From positions 33,881,060-33,945,059 of the forward strand of contig OW203768.1 in assembly GCA_934045905.1 (NCBI GenBank): a DNA stretch of 64,000 nucleotides, written 5' to 3'. This DNA is from Leuctra nigra (Eukaryota > Arthropoda > Insecta > Plecoptera > Leuctridae). Under the pieces are notes generated by a model that was given only the letters and a program-made list of their open reading frames with translations, had not been told where the DNA came from and ran no database searches. Position numbers and translations under genes: made by a program. Positions 21,351-32,705 of this stretch are shown piece by piece. Numbering within the stretch: the first letter of the stretch is position 1; the number at the start of each line of letters is the position of its first letter.

Positions 21351-22255
21351 AGAACTCGATGCATCTAATGAAATCAGTGTAATGATCTAGATTGTAGAAT
21401 GTATTTCTCAGTCTAAAGCATAATGCTGATAGTCCCTTACAACTATTGGAGGTCCCGACCTTACCCTTCCCACCACCTAAGCATCTAATGAAATCAGTGT
21501 AATGATCTAGATTGTAGAATGTATTTCTTAGTCTAAAGCATAATGCTGATAGTCCCTTGCAACTATTGGAGGTCCCGACCTTACCCTTCCCACCACCTAA
21601 GCATCTAATGAAATCAGTGTAATGATCTAGATTGTAGAATGTATTTCTCAGTCTAAAGCATAATGCTGTTAGTCCCTTGCAACTATTGGAGGTCCCGACC
21701 TTACCCTTCCCACCACCTAAGCATCTAATGAAATCAGTGTAATGATCTAGATTGTAGAATGTATTTCTCAGTCTAAAGCATAATGCTGATAGTCCCTTGC
21801 AACTATTGGAGGTCCCGACCTTACCCTTCCCACCACCTAAGCATCTAATGAAATCAGTGTAATGATCTAGATTGTAGAATGTATTTCTCAGTCTAAAGCA
21901 TAATGCTGTTAGTCCCTTGCAACTATTGGAGGTCCCGACCTTACCCTTCCCACCACCTAAGCATCTAATGAAATCAGTGTAATGATCTAGATTGTAGAAT
22001 GTATTTCTCAGTCTAAAGCATAATGCTGATAGTCCCTTGCAACTATTGGAGGTCCCGACCTTACCCTTCCCACCACCTAAGCATCTAATGAAATCAGTGT
22101 AATGATCTAGATTGTAGAATGTATTTCTCAGTCTAAAGCATAATGCTGATAGTCCCTTGCAACTATTGGAGGTCACGACCTTACCCTTCCCACCACCTAA
22201 CCTATCGTCATCACTCGCAATCTTTAAACCACGATTAAAACAATTTGTTAAACAA
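21301..22255 (-). pseudogene. open frame through the 120-bp satellite, origin unrecognised
   Basis: On the minus strand one frame reads from about 22255 (NCLTNCFNRGLKIASDDDR) through seven 40-residue units to a unique tail (EFYIDTTSCLKLFYEKIR, stop at about 21301). The first in-frame Met is at 22176. It may be a captured fragment of a coding sequence amplified in frame, or chance. No family recognised, no start or splice context supports expression. Confidence 0.2.
21361..22200. repeat. seven-copy 120-bp tandem satellite
   Basis: Seven units of exactly 120 bp starting GCATCTAATGAAATCAGTG and ending TTCCCACCACCTAA, differing at only a few positions. Units 3 and 5 share GCTGTT where the others have GCTGAT, hinting at a 240-bp sub-period. 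Because 120 is divisible by 3, the minus strand stays open for 291 codons (40-residue unit with LDHYTDFIRCLGGGKGKVGT). Confidence 0.95.
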
Positions 22256-22599
22256 TTTGTCTCATTTTGCTGACTGACAAGTAATTAATTCCAACTCCTG
22301 AATATCTACCTTTCTCATGTTTTGACCAAAACGACCGCAACAAAAAAGAAAACATATTTTTTCCTCTCAAAGAAGGCGAATTGCAGACGGATCCTGTGTT
22401 GGTTGAATCCAGTCTGTTGCTAAATAATAAGTAATGGATCCACTGAATCCACATGTCTTGTCTGAAATCACCTAACTTGTAGGTTTATCAACAGGTCACA
22501 ACGTTTAAATTATTAACTTAATTTGTGTGGATGCGGAGGAATGGCGTAATGCAGGCGGCATATCAAGTTAACTTGTTTCCATATAAAATATCGCCACCT

Positions 22600-22760
22600 C
22601 AGAAGTACAAAGCCAGAAGTCCTTTGCAATTATCTTGAGGTGAGCTCATACACTAGTATTTCTTTGTTATGATAACATGAGTCGTGAAAATACTTCAATA
22701 TAACTGTATTTGTTGACATAAATCAATAGTGATAGTGCGTGATTACATCATTCCAAAAGT
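22600..22760 (+). repeat. dispersed repeat family, copy 2
   Basis: CTTGAGGTGAGCTCATACAC, CTGTATTTGTTGACATAAATC and GATTACATCATTCCAAAAGT match 19378-19560. Confidence 0.5.
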
Positions 22761-22980
22761 GTGCAAAGAAAATGGACTTCCGACCTTCTACCTCTGAGGC
22801 ACTTCATTTATACAAGCTTACTTTTTCAACCTAATCTAGGTATCTCTATCAAGAGAATAACTAATATGTATACAATTCATGACATTGACAATAAAATATT
22901 ATGCTTGTTGAAATCGATTGCATTGCTCACCACATATTCTTCTTGGCAACATTCTCCCCAAGCGATGTCTAAAACCGATA

Positions 22981-22997
22981 CCCCCCCCCCCCCCCCC
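22981..22997. repeat. C17 homopolymer
   Basis: Uninterrupted C17 followed by TCCACCTGG. Confidence 0.95.
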
Positions 22998-23929
22998 TCC
23001 ACCTGGTAATTAATATCATCTCACATATCCACGAGATCGCTACACCAGGACAAAGAATAACCCATGTCCCGGGTTCGACTCAGTTGGAAGTGCAGGCGCT
23101 ACATGTCTTCAATCCTGGGATAGTATTACAATCATTATTTGTAAAGGATGAAATCAACTTTTAAGAAAGGAACTAAAAAAGAAAAAAAATTGGGAGAGAG
23201 TCTGATACCATTAAGTCCAAAATAGGCCAAAATAATGGGAAAAATATGAGAATATGTTATTTTTTATTTTAGGATTCCAAAAACATATGTTTGTTTCAGT
23301 TAAATCGCAAAAAATGAATGAAGAGGTTAAAATTTGAAGATATTTTACTAAATTGGAAAAAAAGTTTAATCTTTTGATCTTTATGAGGAGCAAATTGTTA
23401 TATTTGCTCAACTTTTCACAGCGTTCTGAAACCGAAAAATAATCAGAGACTTTTTTAAAACGATGGTTTTTAAAACGAACGTTCCACAATAAACTAACAG
23501 GTTGTAATTTTCTATATTTTTGAAGTTTCGTTTTCAAAGAAATATACGTTCAAGAAATGAAATCATTCCACATTTACAAATTACAATTATTTTTAATTGT
23601 AAAAATTAATTAATTTAAAAAATATCCCTTATTTGAAAACGATAATTTAATATAAATAGTGTGTAAATCCAAATCATAATGCATAATTTGAAAGCTCAAA
23701 TTATCTCAAATACAAGGTTCGAAATCGTAAAACGTTCAATAGGAAATGATATCCCATTTAAAGTAATGTCAGACATTTGGTCATAAAGATTGTTGAAAAT
23801 AGATTGAACTTGTAATTCCGCAAGCTCCTTCCAATGACACCTCATACCACATGATTCATGCCAGCAACTGTCACACATACTCGCACGCACTCTGTAGGCG
23901 TCTAGTAATCTCTAACTAATAGCCGCGGC

Positions 23930-24110
23930 AGTGCAATGTTGAAATGACGTCACGGTAGACACGGTCTCTCGGATCGCAATACAAGCTCACTGGATTGTGA
24001 TCATTTGTCTTTGGGACGACTCGGAGTTTATGAGGACGACGCGTCGATGTTCGACCCGGAGTTTGGTTCGTGTTTTGACTCTCGTTGTCCCGGATGAAAG
24101 TATGGTTAAT
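23930..24110. promoter_or_regulatory. CpG-rich stretch with CRE-like site
   Basis: More CpG-rich than the flanks, with AATGACGTCACGG (ATF/CREB-type palindrome TGACGTCA at about 23946) and GACGACGCGTCGATGTTCGA. It might be a promoter or 5' exon of the repeat gene (a GTATGG donor-like site follows CCCGGATGAAA at about 24101), but no reading-phase match to the 28787 exon was found. Confidence 0.25.
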
Positions 24111-24711
24111 GGCTCATCACCGCGTAGATTTTGTTTTTGATAAAATATTACATCACAGATTTGTATGTTCGATGTATGTTATGTTATTTTTGAAAGGTAT
24201 ATTTTGAGTGTGTAAATTATTTTTACAGGTTTGTGCCATGGTTTGGTATGTAGTGGTTATTCCAACACAACATATTGAAAAATAAAACATATGTCGTGTT
24301 CACAATTTGTGAAATACTAGTAAAGATGCTATTGGAAGAGCACGTACCTGGTAGCATAATTTAATGCATTATTTGTCAGGCTCTTTTAGAAAATAAATAA
24401 GTATCAGAATGATCATACTTATAAACTGCGAAAAACCGACATTTATATACATTTTGTACCTGTACTAGGTACCTAATTACACAGACGTGTCGTTTTGTGC
24501 AATTTATAACACAATATTAGCACAATATTAACACAATTTGTAGATTTGTTACATTGTCAAGTACATTGCGACATTCAGCATATTGTATTATTATTCATCG
24601 GTAAACGAAGAGGTTGAGCTTTTCAAATTAGACTTTGACAGCTTAAAGGTTAATGTAAGTGGTGTGAGTGGTGATGTAGTGGTGATCAACAATGGCATCG
24701 CTTAACATATC

Positions 24712-24810
24712 TGTACGTACCTCAGAAGTAGAAGGCCGCAAGTCCATGTTCTCGATTTAGAGTTTCGCTCTTTTGGAATGATGTAATCGCCATTTGACTG
24801 ACGCCAACAA
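24712..24810 (-). repeat. dispersed repeat family, copy 3 (reversed)
   Basis: TTTTGGAATGATGTAATCGC and CCAACAAACACAG are complements of the ends of copies 1 and 2, and GTACCTCAGAAGTAGAAGGC repeats their start. Confidence 0.4.
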
Positions 24811-24995
24811 ACACAGATAAATTGAGTATTATTCTCTTACACAATTCCATGACCGCATTACCAAATATGATTGGATGAAGGAAAAATTACTTGTTTTGAA
24901 ATTGTTTTGACACTAAGAAATCGTCTACAAATTTGTGTGTGTTTATTTCAACACAACAAATGTCGATTTCTGACCAGTACAAAATTTGTGTCGTC

Positions 24996-26054
24996 TTAAG
25001 GGGGGATGCCCGAAATGTCGTCTCCTATAGATATCTCTATCAATATTCTTATTTAAGAGTCTACGATACTTGATGAAATCAATGTTTTGTGAAGCACAAA
25101 AAGGCGGCCCCTACTTTTTTCTAAACGGCTTTACCGATTGTCTTCAAATTTTCACAGATTATAGATAAATAGTAGATCTGTGTCTCTAGTGGCCCCAAAG
25201 TTTAATTTTTTGTTTAGTTATTTCAGGGTAGAGGTGCCAAAAAGACTCATATATTGCCCATGTTAGCACTTCCTCAAAACGAGAAAAAACATTTTTTATT
25301 ATTTTTTTCGATCACTAGAGACACATATTTACTCTTTATCTCTATGCTGTTAAATTTTGAAAACAATCGGTCAAGCCGTTAAGAAAAAAGTAGGGGCCGC
25401 CTTTTTATGTTTTTTTTGTGGTTTTCAATATTTGAATTAAAATAACTTACTTCACAGCAGAAATTACTTCACAGCGTACAACTCAGAGCTAATGCATTTT
25501 CATACATTTCTAGGATTTGTACATCGGAATCGAAATTTTCTGCGAGTCCTGTCAACTCTTAATAGATAATTCCCTTGTGCACCATATAAACGCAAGAAAA
25601 AGTGGGCAAGTTGAACTAATTTCGAAGATATATCATTTTATAAATTTGAGTTAGCCCTATCTTTAACATGGCATGTTGAAAAAACACGGTAATTTTCCTA
25701 GTAAATATTAGATTTAAACTATTTGCCGCCTATAGATTTTTTCCAAAAACTAATATTATGTGCATTAGGCATTAAGGTATTTATTAAGATTTTTATACAA
25801 ACACCTACCTGTTCGTTTTTAAATGTTAGACGCCAAATTCTCAATAATTTTCCTATACCTCCTGTGTTAAAATTCCCTCATATTCTGAAGACATCAAATT
25901 GAAAAGTAAATATAAGTCGAGAGTTGCAAGTAACAAGATATTTGATGAAACTTTTACATACAAATATAGTTGAAATGTTGAAAAAATTTATAAAAATTGT
26001 TAATTTCAACAAAAAATATGTTCGGGTATCTCTACTTGGGCATCCCTCCCTAAA
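24996..26054. mobile_element. TTAA-type element, about 1.05 kb, with inner hairpin
   Basis: Ends TTAAGGGGGGATGCCC and GGGCATCCCTCCCTAA form an inverted repeat like the 17065-17547 element, and the interior shares GTTGAACTAATTTCGAAGATAT. Inner arms 25088-25190 and 25308-25410 (AAGGCGGCCCCTACTTTTTT and complement) form a large hairpin. The right TTAA is degraded to CTAA. The outer flanks (24908-24935 and 26060-26088, AAATCGTCTACAAA and complement) are also inverted, so it may have inserted into another fold-back. No ORF. Confidence 0.65.
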
Positions 26055-26964
26055 TTAAAACATTTTTGTAGACGATTTCTTAGAGTGTACATGACATCGG
26101 ATAAAATATAAAATATTCTGTTTCTTTATCATTGAGATGTCATATTTCACTGCAATGTTTTTCTTATGGAAGTAAAAAGACCTCACATGAGATGTCACGT
26201 AAAAGTGTTTACAGAATAGGACATTTTGACCCGAGAAAACTATAGCCCAAGAAATTATAACTCCACTTGACGTCCATGAAATTAGTTCCAGTAGTATTTA
26301 GCAAACGCAGGAAGCCAGTCTGATTGTTTTTGCAGCGTAGATTTACATATTTACTAGTACTATATTATGAAATCTGTTGAAATTAATCTAACCCCCTCCA
26401 GTAACGCTAACATAAGTTGTCGCTTAATTTTAACTGCCTCTTTAGAGATTGTTTTTAAGCCAGAGACAGTTCACTTAAATTTATTAACACCTAAGTTGCT
26501 AATAAGATTGTGAACACTATTCAACTGATTAAATGTTTTACAAATTGGGCATTAGTGTGACAGTGAGTTAAATCATTTCTTCTAGTTTTAATCTTCTTAA
26601 ATACTGCTGCAAATCAACTACTGCCCAGCAGACGTGCCAATAATATTGCGAATTCAAGACACAAAGGACACTTCTAAGATGGACGACCCGGACCGTATGA
26701 CTATAACAGAGTGGTTATATCTTTGGCTCTGAAGTCTTCGGAAAATATATCTCTACCTCAGTGGTGGAGGCCCCGATGTCAATTCATATTCAACTTTTTA
26801 AACAAAATTTACACTTTATGGGGTGTGGGGGTCATGCCTCCCCTTTGTCACGCAGGGCATTTTATGTTTATTCGACACTTTGTAATGAATTTCTGACGAT
26901 TTTCGTTTATAAAATACAATACGTAAATCTTCACAAAACACCTGACATCCAGGTGGGCAAGCAA
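26055..26964. other. AT-rich stretch without recognisable genes
   Basis: No supported ORF or transposon end. The only notable structure is the C27 run at its right edge. Confidence 0.45.
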
Positions 26965-26991
26965 CCCCCCCCCCCCCCCCCCCCCCCCCCC
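26965..26991. repeat. C27 homopolymer (longest in window)
   Basis: Uninterrupted C27 followed by GCAGAAACGTGAAC. Confidence 0.95.
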
Positions 26992-27019
26992 GCAGAAACG
27001 TGAACTTCCACGTTGTCGA

Positions 27020-27240
27020 ATAATGCTGCATCCTGCGCTAGTGCATCTAGTCACGTGGTGCACATGCGCAGAGAGCGGCGTGATGTTACACGGCCGCATT
27101 GATTCGGTAGCATCGGGTCACCGCGCAGGTCAGCGCGAGGTCAAACACTTGCTCATCCCTGCGCGTCTGCGCACTACACGACCCGGTGTCACGTCACGAG
27201 GCCGGGTTACATAGTGCGCCGAGGCAGTGTTACATCGTGG
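27020..27240. promoter_or_regulatory. CpG-rich island, possible promoter of the repeat gene
   Basis: GC- and CpG-dense (CACATGCGCAGAGAGCGGCG, CACCGCGCAGGTCAGCGCG) in AT-rich DNA, with a CACGTG E-box at about 27051 and a TCACGTCACGAG motif. No frame looks coding. It lies about 1.5 kb before the candidate first exon at 28787. No core promoter element is clear. Confidence 0.25.
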
Positions 27241-27404
27241 TCACGAGAATACTTATTCAACTCCGTGTATGAAGATGATAAGGAGATGATGGTGAAAGAG
27301 CTAAGGCATGGACGGTGGGAAGAAGGCGGTCGTGATATATTGGTATCGGAAACCTTCCCAGCACTTGACTCTATGAACCACGATACATTCGCTATGAGGA
27401 ATAA

Positions 27405-27640
27405 GGGATAAAAACCCGGAGTTTCAGGTTCGATTCCCATGACGTTCCTTCTTGACATGTTCTTCGTTCTGTTCCTGTCTATAAGGCAAACTGAGAAGGC
27501 TTCCTAACAATAGGTCACGCCCGCCTTCTTCCCACCGTCCATCCCTTATCTCTTTCACCATCATCTCCCAATCATCATCACAATCATCTTTCCGTCGCCA
27601 TTAACCTAGCTGCAGAACAGTGCGACGTTCAGCACAAACT
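27405..27640 (+). mobile_element. tRNA-derived SINE
   Basis: B box CAGGTTCGATTCCC, then TTCCTTCTTGACATG, AAGGCAAACTGAGAAGGC, CATCTCCCAATCATCATC and GAACAGTGCGACGTTCAGC, clearly the family at 18570 but more diverged. Confidence 0.75.
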
Positions 27641-28654
27641 TAAATACCTACTAGGAAACTATGCAATATGAAATTTATTTTACACAATTTGATCCATGAC
27701 TATTTTAATGTGCCCAGTGTAATTTGGTCTGAAGTAATGTGCTTGAGCAAACGGGGGAAATGATGAAGTGTGACATTGGTCAGGTCGGAAATGATGAAGT
27801 GTGACATTGGTCAGGTCCATAATAGCCTCATTTGTCATCGAAATGAGGATGGTTTTAGATTTCCAGACGTTGTCTTTGTGACTCGGGACACACTTGTGGA
27901 ATTCGGTGACGGTTTGAATAACTTGTACGTGTTTGTGGCTTCCTTGCGGTATATTGTGTCAATACGTGCGTGCTTTAACTGCGTGATATCTCCACATGCG
28001 TATTCACTTCTTCAGATTCACGAGCATGGAGGAAACAGATCCAGAGGCCCTCCCACCTCCTCTTCACCTCCCTAAAACCCGCCGTGCTGCATTTCTTCTA
28101 AGTATATTATGAAATAAATTACACATTTGTCGACTTTCTGGAGAATTCCAGGAGCTCAGATTTTGTGAAAATTGAGTTAGAAGCGTCATTAAATCCATAA
28201 TAATCGATTTTATCATCTGGCAAAGCGCTAATTAATGATTGAATTGAAAAGCTCACAAACTAAAATGGTGAGGTTTCACTTAACTAAGTAACAAAAACCG
28301 AACAAAGTGTTTGATTGAGAAGGATAGGATAGAAGTCTGAACTTCCTACGACAAATGAAAGAAAATTAAAAATATTCACGGGTGGGGGATTGTATTTGAA
28401 AAAACGGTGATATTTATAAATCAATTTACTCATACCGATGTGACAATATCGATACAGTTTTGTAAGAAAATCGATATTTCGATATTATATAAACAAACCC
28501 AAAAAGAGACCAAACCAAAGAGAAGAACCAATTAGCAATTACCAAAGCAGAACGACGTGAGTGAAGTCGAAAGAAAGGAACAAGTACTGTGCTGATGGTT
28601 GTCGATGCGCAAACGTCCAGTGCGCAACCGTACCAACGCTAAAGAAATAAATGT

Positions 28655-28725
28655 TCCTAACGCGTGGTGTAACGCGTTGATTAGCGAGTACCGGTACGTG
28701 CAACACTTCGAATCAAAATTACCTA
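28655..28725 (+). mobile_element. TE-A 5'-terminus remnant
   Basis: TGTAACGCGTTGATTAGCGAG and CGGTACGTGCAACACTTCGAA match the TE-A 5' end. It lies about 60 bp upstream of the candidate coding exon. Confidence 0.55.
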
Positions 28726-28786
28726 AAACACTGCAATAATCCACTCAAATAATAAAAAGAATGAATGCAATCTTCTAACTTACTTT

Positions 28787-29075
28787 ATGATGAAACTAAT
28801 GATTGGACCAGCTATTGTCACTTGGATCCTGGCAACCAACGCCTCCACCTCGACGATGACATCAAGCGGCGTGTTCGCGAAGTCCAGGGTTCGTACCCCG
28901 GCCGCCATGTCCGACGTGTGTCCTCCGCCCCCGCCGCCGTCGGCACTGCAGTCCAACATGGCCGCCCATGCCACAGGCCCGTGTGAATGCAAGGGACAGG
29001 AAGTGAAGCCAATGGTCGTACGTCAGCAGTGCATGGTCGAACTGCAAGCTAGCAAGATGAATCACAAAGCTCAAG
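28787..29075 (+). CDS. candidate exon 1 of the repeat gene (putative signal peptide)
   Basis: Predicted start MMKLMIGPAIVTWILATNAS resembles a signal peptide, followed by a Ser/Thr/Pro-rich part and CECKGQEVKPMVVRQQCMVE. The exon ends CTCAAG|GTAACG, a good donor, one base into a codon (phase 1), which matches the array acceptors (G + AT = Asp). Its GC-rich composition agrees with exons 2 and 3. Caveats: 28857-28906 resembles a SINE tRNA-like head (AGGGTTCGTACCCCGG), and a SINE body fragment follows at 29160. The true exon might instead begin after CGGCACTGCAG at 28951, using ATG 28958 (AACATGG). In that case there is no signal peptide. No homologue recognised. Confidence 0.42.
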
Positions 29076-29159
29076 GTAACGTCAAGAATATTGTTGGGGA
29101 CAGAAATATTATGAGTTATGCCATCCAAGGAATCTTGTTCTCTAGATTTTTATTTATTT

Positions 29160-29212
29160 TTCCCGGTCGAGTGGCAAATGCTGGGATGGTTCCCAAATAA
29201 TACGTCACCACC
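29160..29212 (+). mobile_element. SINE body fragment
   Basis: CCCGGTCGAGTGGCAAATGC and TGGGATGGTTCCCAAATAAT match the SINE body (CCCTCAGTCGACAGGCAAAT, TGGGAAGGTACCC). It is separated from a possible head at 28857-28906 by the exon core. Confidence 0.55.
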
Positions 29213-29428
29213 GTACACTCCTGGACACGGAAAATGGTCCGCAGTCAATATTCACTCGACTCCTAGGCTAGTATTTATTATTTATTTAAAGTAATTTTTC
29301 GGCCCTAAATTAACACTAGCCATCCGGTCTTTGTGCCAAAAAATTACATTAAAATAAATGTTAAATACTAGTCGTAGTGTCACTTGAACATTGACCGTGG
29401 ACCAATTTCAGTGTCCAGGAGTGTACGT
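29212..29428. mobile_element. 217-bp fold-back MITE
   Basis: Left arm CGTACACTCCTGGACACGG...AATGGTCCGCAGTCAAT at 29212-29258 pairs with 29377-29428 (ATTGACCGTGGACCAATTTC, GTGTCCAGGAGTGTACG). Confidence 0.7.
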
Positions 29429-29434
29429 CTTCTT

Positions 29435-29448
29435 CCCCCCCCCCCCCC
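29435..29448. repeat. C14 homopolymer
   Basis: Uninterrupted C14 directly after the fold-back MITE. Confidence 0.95.
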
Positions 29449-29489
29449 TATTTATACTCCTCCATCGACATCGACATCGTCGTCATACC

Positions 29490-29750
29490 CAACCGATCTG
29501 AAATTGTGCACACACACTAATGCAATCGAAGCGGTCCCGTGTGTTTTTCAACAGGACCTTCTGATGTTTTTCAAATTAAAACTGGAGCCGTTTGACCGAT
29601 CAGCCTCACATGTTGCATGGTCAACAGGACCAACATTTTGGGTGTTATTGTCAATTTTCAGACCAATCTGTTGTTACCTTCAAAAGCTTTTGATATTTTA
29701 CGGCCATTTTAGATTATTATGGCCGGCGCGTCAACGACGAGGTTATATTG
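29490..29750 (+). mobile_element. TE-A-like remnant
   Basis: CCGATCTGAAATTGTGCACAC, GAGCCGTTTGACCGATCAGC and GCATGGTCAACAGGACCAAC match TE-A subrepeats. Strongly diverged. Confidence 0.5.
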
Positions 29751-29779
29751 CGCACATTAATTTTAACTTATAACTTTGT

Positions 29780-32530
29780 TGATCATAAGTGGAGGGCATG
29801 GGAGGGGTTGACCTAACGGGCCCGATCCGGAAGAGTCTGAACCTTGTGGGGAAGCCAGTTCAGAATGGTGACTATGATGGGGACAGACCGGGGGGGGCTT
29901 TGGGTTGTTGGGATCCGGTGGGATCCGATTTCAGGGGTATCACCATCTCGAGGGGGGAGGCCGGCTTATAGGGGCCCGCTATTTGGAGAGGGCATGGGAC
30001 TAAGTCGACTCTGGACTGCACTTAGTTGGGACCAACTCGTAATGTGAGGCGATCCCTTAAGGGGAAGGATCGGCTGACTGCTCCCAGAGAATCAGCTCTA
30101 ATTGCTATTGTGGGCGGGGTTTTTAAAGGTAAATAAGGCGGGATCAGATTTGGCGACGAATTTGTTGTCATTACTGTGATTGGTCTAGCTGGGAACAATG
30201 TTTGATATGAATGTTTTCTTCCGACTTTAATTCCCATGCAAAAAATGTAAACAGAAGTGAGATCGGATACCCCGAGTATTGTTGTTATGATCGCTGGGTC
30301 CAGACTGGTTACCAACTCAAATGACATAATTGGCATCACTTTCACAACACGAACAAAATCATCGAGGATCAAGAATAATCACACGCAATAAAGTGTTCAA
30401 CACTTATCTAATAGATTCAAAGATTGCAAATCCTTTTATTGATTTTTATTCCAACCATTATAACGGCGATATATGACACTGATCTTATTTCACCACCTGA
30501 GAGTATAATGCCATTGGAAAAATTTGTTTACGAATAGGTATAGGTAGTCTCATTTCTCTCTGGGTTCTTTACTAAGAGAATAATATTATCGCAATCAGAG
30601 CAAGAAAATCATTTTGGTTTTTGTGCATGTGGTTCTTGTAATAGAACGTAGACACTGTCTACTGTCTACTTCTTGTAAGTAGAGAGTAGAAAATACGAAA
30701 AATAATGAAATAAAGTAATAAAAATACACACGAATATTTCCAGCCTTTTCTCCGGACTATATAAGTGGTATGTTGTGAAATTTATAAATCAATGAATTAG
30801 GTAACACGATGTTGAAATTTTGAAATAATATCATATATTATTTCATTGCTCAAAACTAGTAGAAAAAAATCAACAAAAAGTCACACACTTTATATTTTAT
30901 ATTTTGAAACCTTTGACACCTACATCGATTTTTTTTTAAATGGAATGGTTGGAGTAATGATAACGGTCAATACAACAATTAAATAATTATTCGCCGTTTG
31001 TCTGACAAATCATTGCTATCGGTGACCTAAACCTGTGTTCGGGATTAACGTGTGAAATAACACGTACAATGTATAATTATCATTCAGTTGCTATGATACA
31101 CATTGCAACCAAAAATATTTCTTTACCTGTATAACATACAGTTTTCAGTTATAAATAATAAAATAGTGCATACATTAGGGACACACATTGATGTGCTCTT
31201 AGCGAGCGTCGAAATTCATCTGTTATTCTGCACTAATAATTGTAGACGGGAAACCTGTTCGACATTGTTGTCACAATGAGAATAAATACACATCGTGACA
31301 TAACCTTGCCGAGATTGACTCAAGAATAAAAGATAGCCCGAGATGCTACTATTTACAGTGAATTATTATGGATGCTTAGAGAAGTGTTGCCGATTTCAAC
31401 AGTTATTCAATTAGCAAAAATCAATTAGCAATTAGCAAATTATCAAAAAAACATAAATATTCAAATTAAAATTAAAAAAATAGCATAAAAAATAATATTA
31501 AGTGAGTCTTTTTTAATACAACAGCGAATTTTCTTATGATAAATTAAATTGTTGGGAAGATTTGAACATGGCTGTTTTGAATATCAACATTCTATGTTTC
31601 TGAAAATGTTCACTTACATTTTATCAACTTACAATGAAAATTTAATTTTAGGCCATTTCCAATCATTTTAGACGGTATACACTTTATGATAGATAGATTT
31701 TTATAAATTAGGTAAGATGATTTAGACAACTCTGAGGTCCGTCTGTCTCCAGTCGTCGTTGATTGTGTAAATGCCGGGGAAACTGATGATTATTGTTGAC
31801 ATACAAACTCTCGCTATCAGTGCACTATTTATATTTCCATGCTGTCTCTAAGGACCCTCCCATCATCCCCTTCCACACCGTTACTGGAACTCCCAGAATG
31901 TTTACTTGCAACTTCAGTCGGTTTCAGTGCCCCTGGTTTTATGCAAAACTCATAACATTGATGGTGTGAGAAAGCAAATTGTGCCTCTACCGATCAAGTT
32001 AGAAAAAAAGTTTCAAGAGCAAAGTTGCTTGAAATTAAATCTAGTTTAAGCGTTGTTGAACCAATTTTTTAAATTATTAGTTTTATTTTCTCAATAATTA
32101 CGCAACATATAACTACTTATAACTTTAAGGTGATTAAAAATGTCAAATAAGTGGTCAACGCTGCATAATCTGCAATTCATTCTCCACAACTTTGTCGCTT
32201 TAACATCTAGTCTATCTTCAACGAGACGGGACGATAACTGCTTTCCAGCCGAGGTCCTCATTCAGAGGCTCTTCCTTCCCCTTAAGCCCCACCACCGTTG
32301 GTGAGGGTTTTACGACAAAAAATAAAAGAAAGGGGCTGATTTTGTCGAAACTTACCAAATTGATTGAAATAAAGTTCAAATTTAAATAATTTCCCGGGGC
32401 TATATGCCCCGGACCTGCATTTGCAAAATCTATTACCATTTTGTGGACATTGGTAATTTATGTTTCCCAAAAATAACATATCTGCGATTCAAAATTGCAC
32501 CAAATCATATGACCTTGAACTAAAACTTTT
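29780..32530. other. intron 1 interior: G-rich patch then long AT-rich stretch
   Basis: 29790-30160 is unusually G-rich (GACCGGGGGGGGCTTTGGG) with short ORFs on both strands and no recognised protein. 30160-32530 is AT-rich with nothing identifiable apart from a short GC-rich patch at 32220-32410. In the gene model, 29076-32718 is intron 1. Confidence 0.4.
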
Positions 32531-32655
32531 GGAGGCTGCGCCCCATTAACACCCCTGTTTCCGCTCGTCATTTTTCAAATGATAAAGAATACCCCCCCCC
32601 CCCCCCCCCCCACCATCATTTCGAAATGTCATCCATCCTGCGTACGCCCTTGATA
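32530..32655. mobile_element. transposon end abutting the array (C20 tract)
   Basis: TGGAGGCTGCGCCCC, a C20 run (32592-32611) and CATCCTGCGTACGCCCTTG resemble the right end of the element at 15590-16327 (GGGCGTA(C/T)NCAGGAT reversed). The end lies only about 60 bp before the first array acceptor. Confidence 0.45.
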
Positions 32656-32705
32656 GGCGGCATTATCATTTTTCGCTTATGGAACGTCAACCGGCCCTGA
32701 ATCAA

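Noticed and set aside
23211..23537. 108-codon minus-strand ORF
   Set aside because: AT-rich, Lys/Phe/Asn-biased translation typical of non-coding DNA; no start or splice evidence.
27770..28075. 101-codon ORF and a nearby short ORF starting MEETDPEALPPPL
   Set aside because: No family signal. The start lies in a 31-bp tandem duplication (27756-27817) and needs a non-ATG start. Left uncalled.
24101..28811. Splice from a 5' exon near 24101 to an acceptor at 28811 to make an alternative start for the repeat gene
   Set aside because: The donor-like GTATGG after ATGAAA is phase 0, while the frame after 28811 needs phase 1, so the join fails.
30022..30372. 116-codon minus-strand ORF
   Set aside because: Composition and lack of motif or splice context give no support; it lies in the G-rich patch of candidate intron 1.
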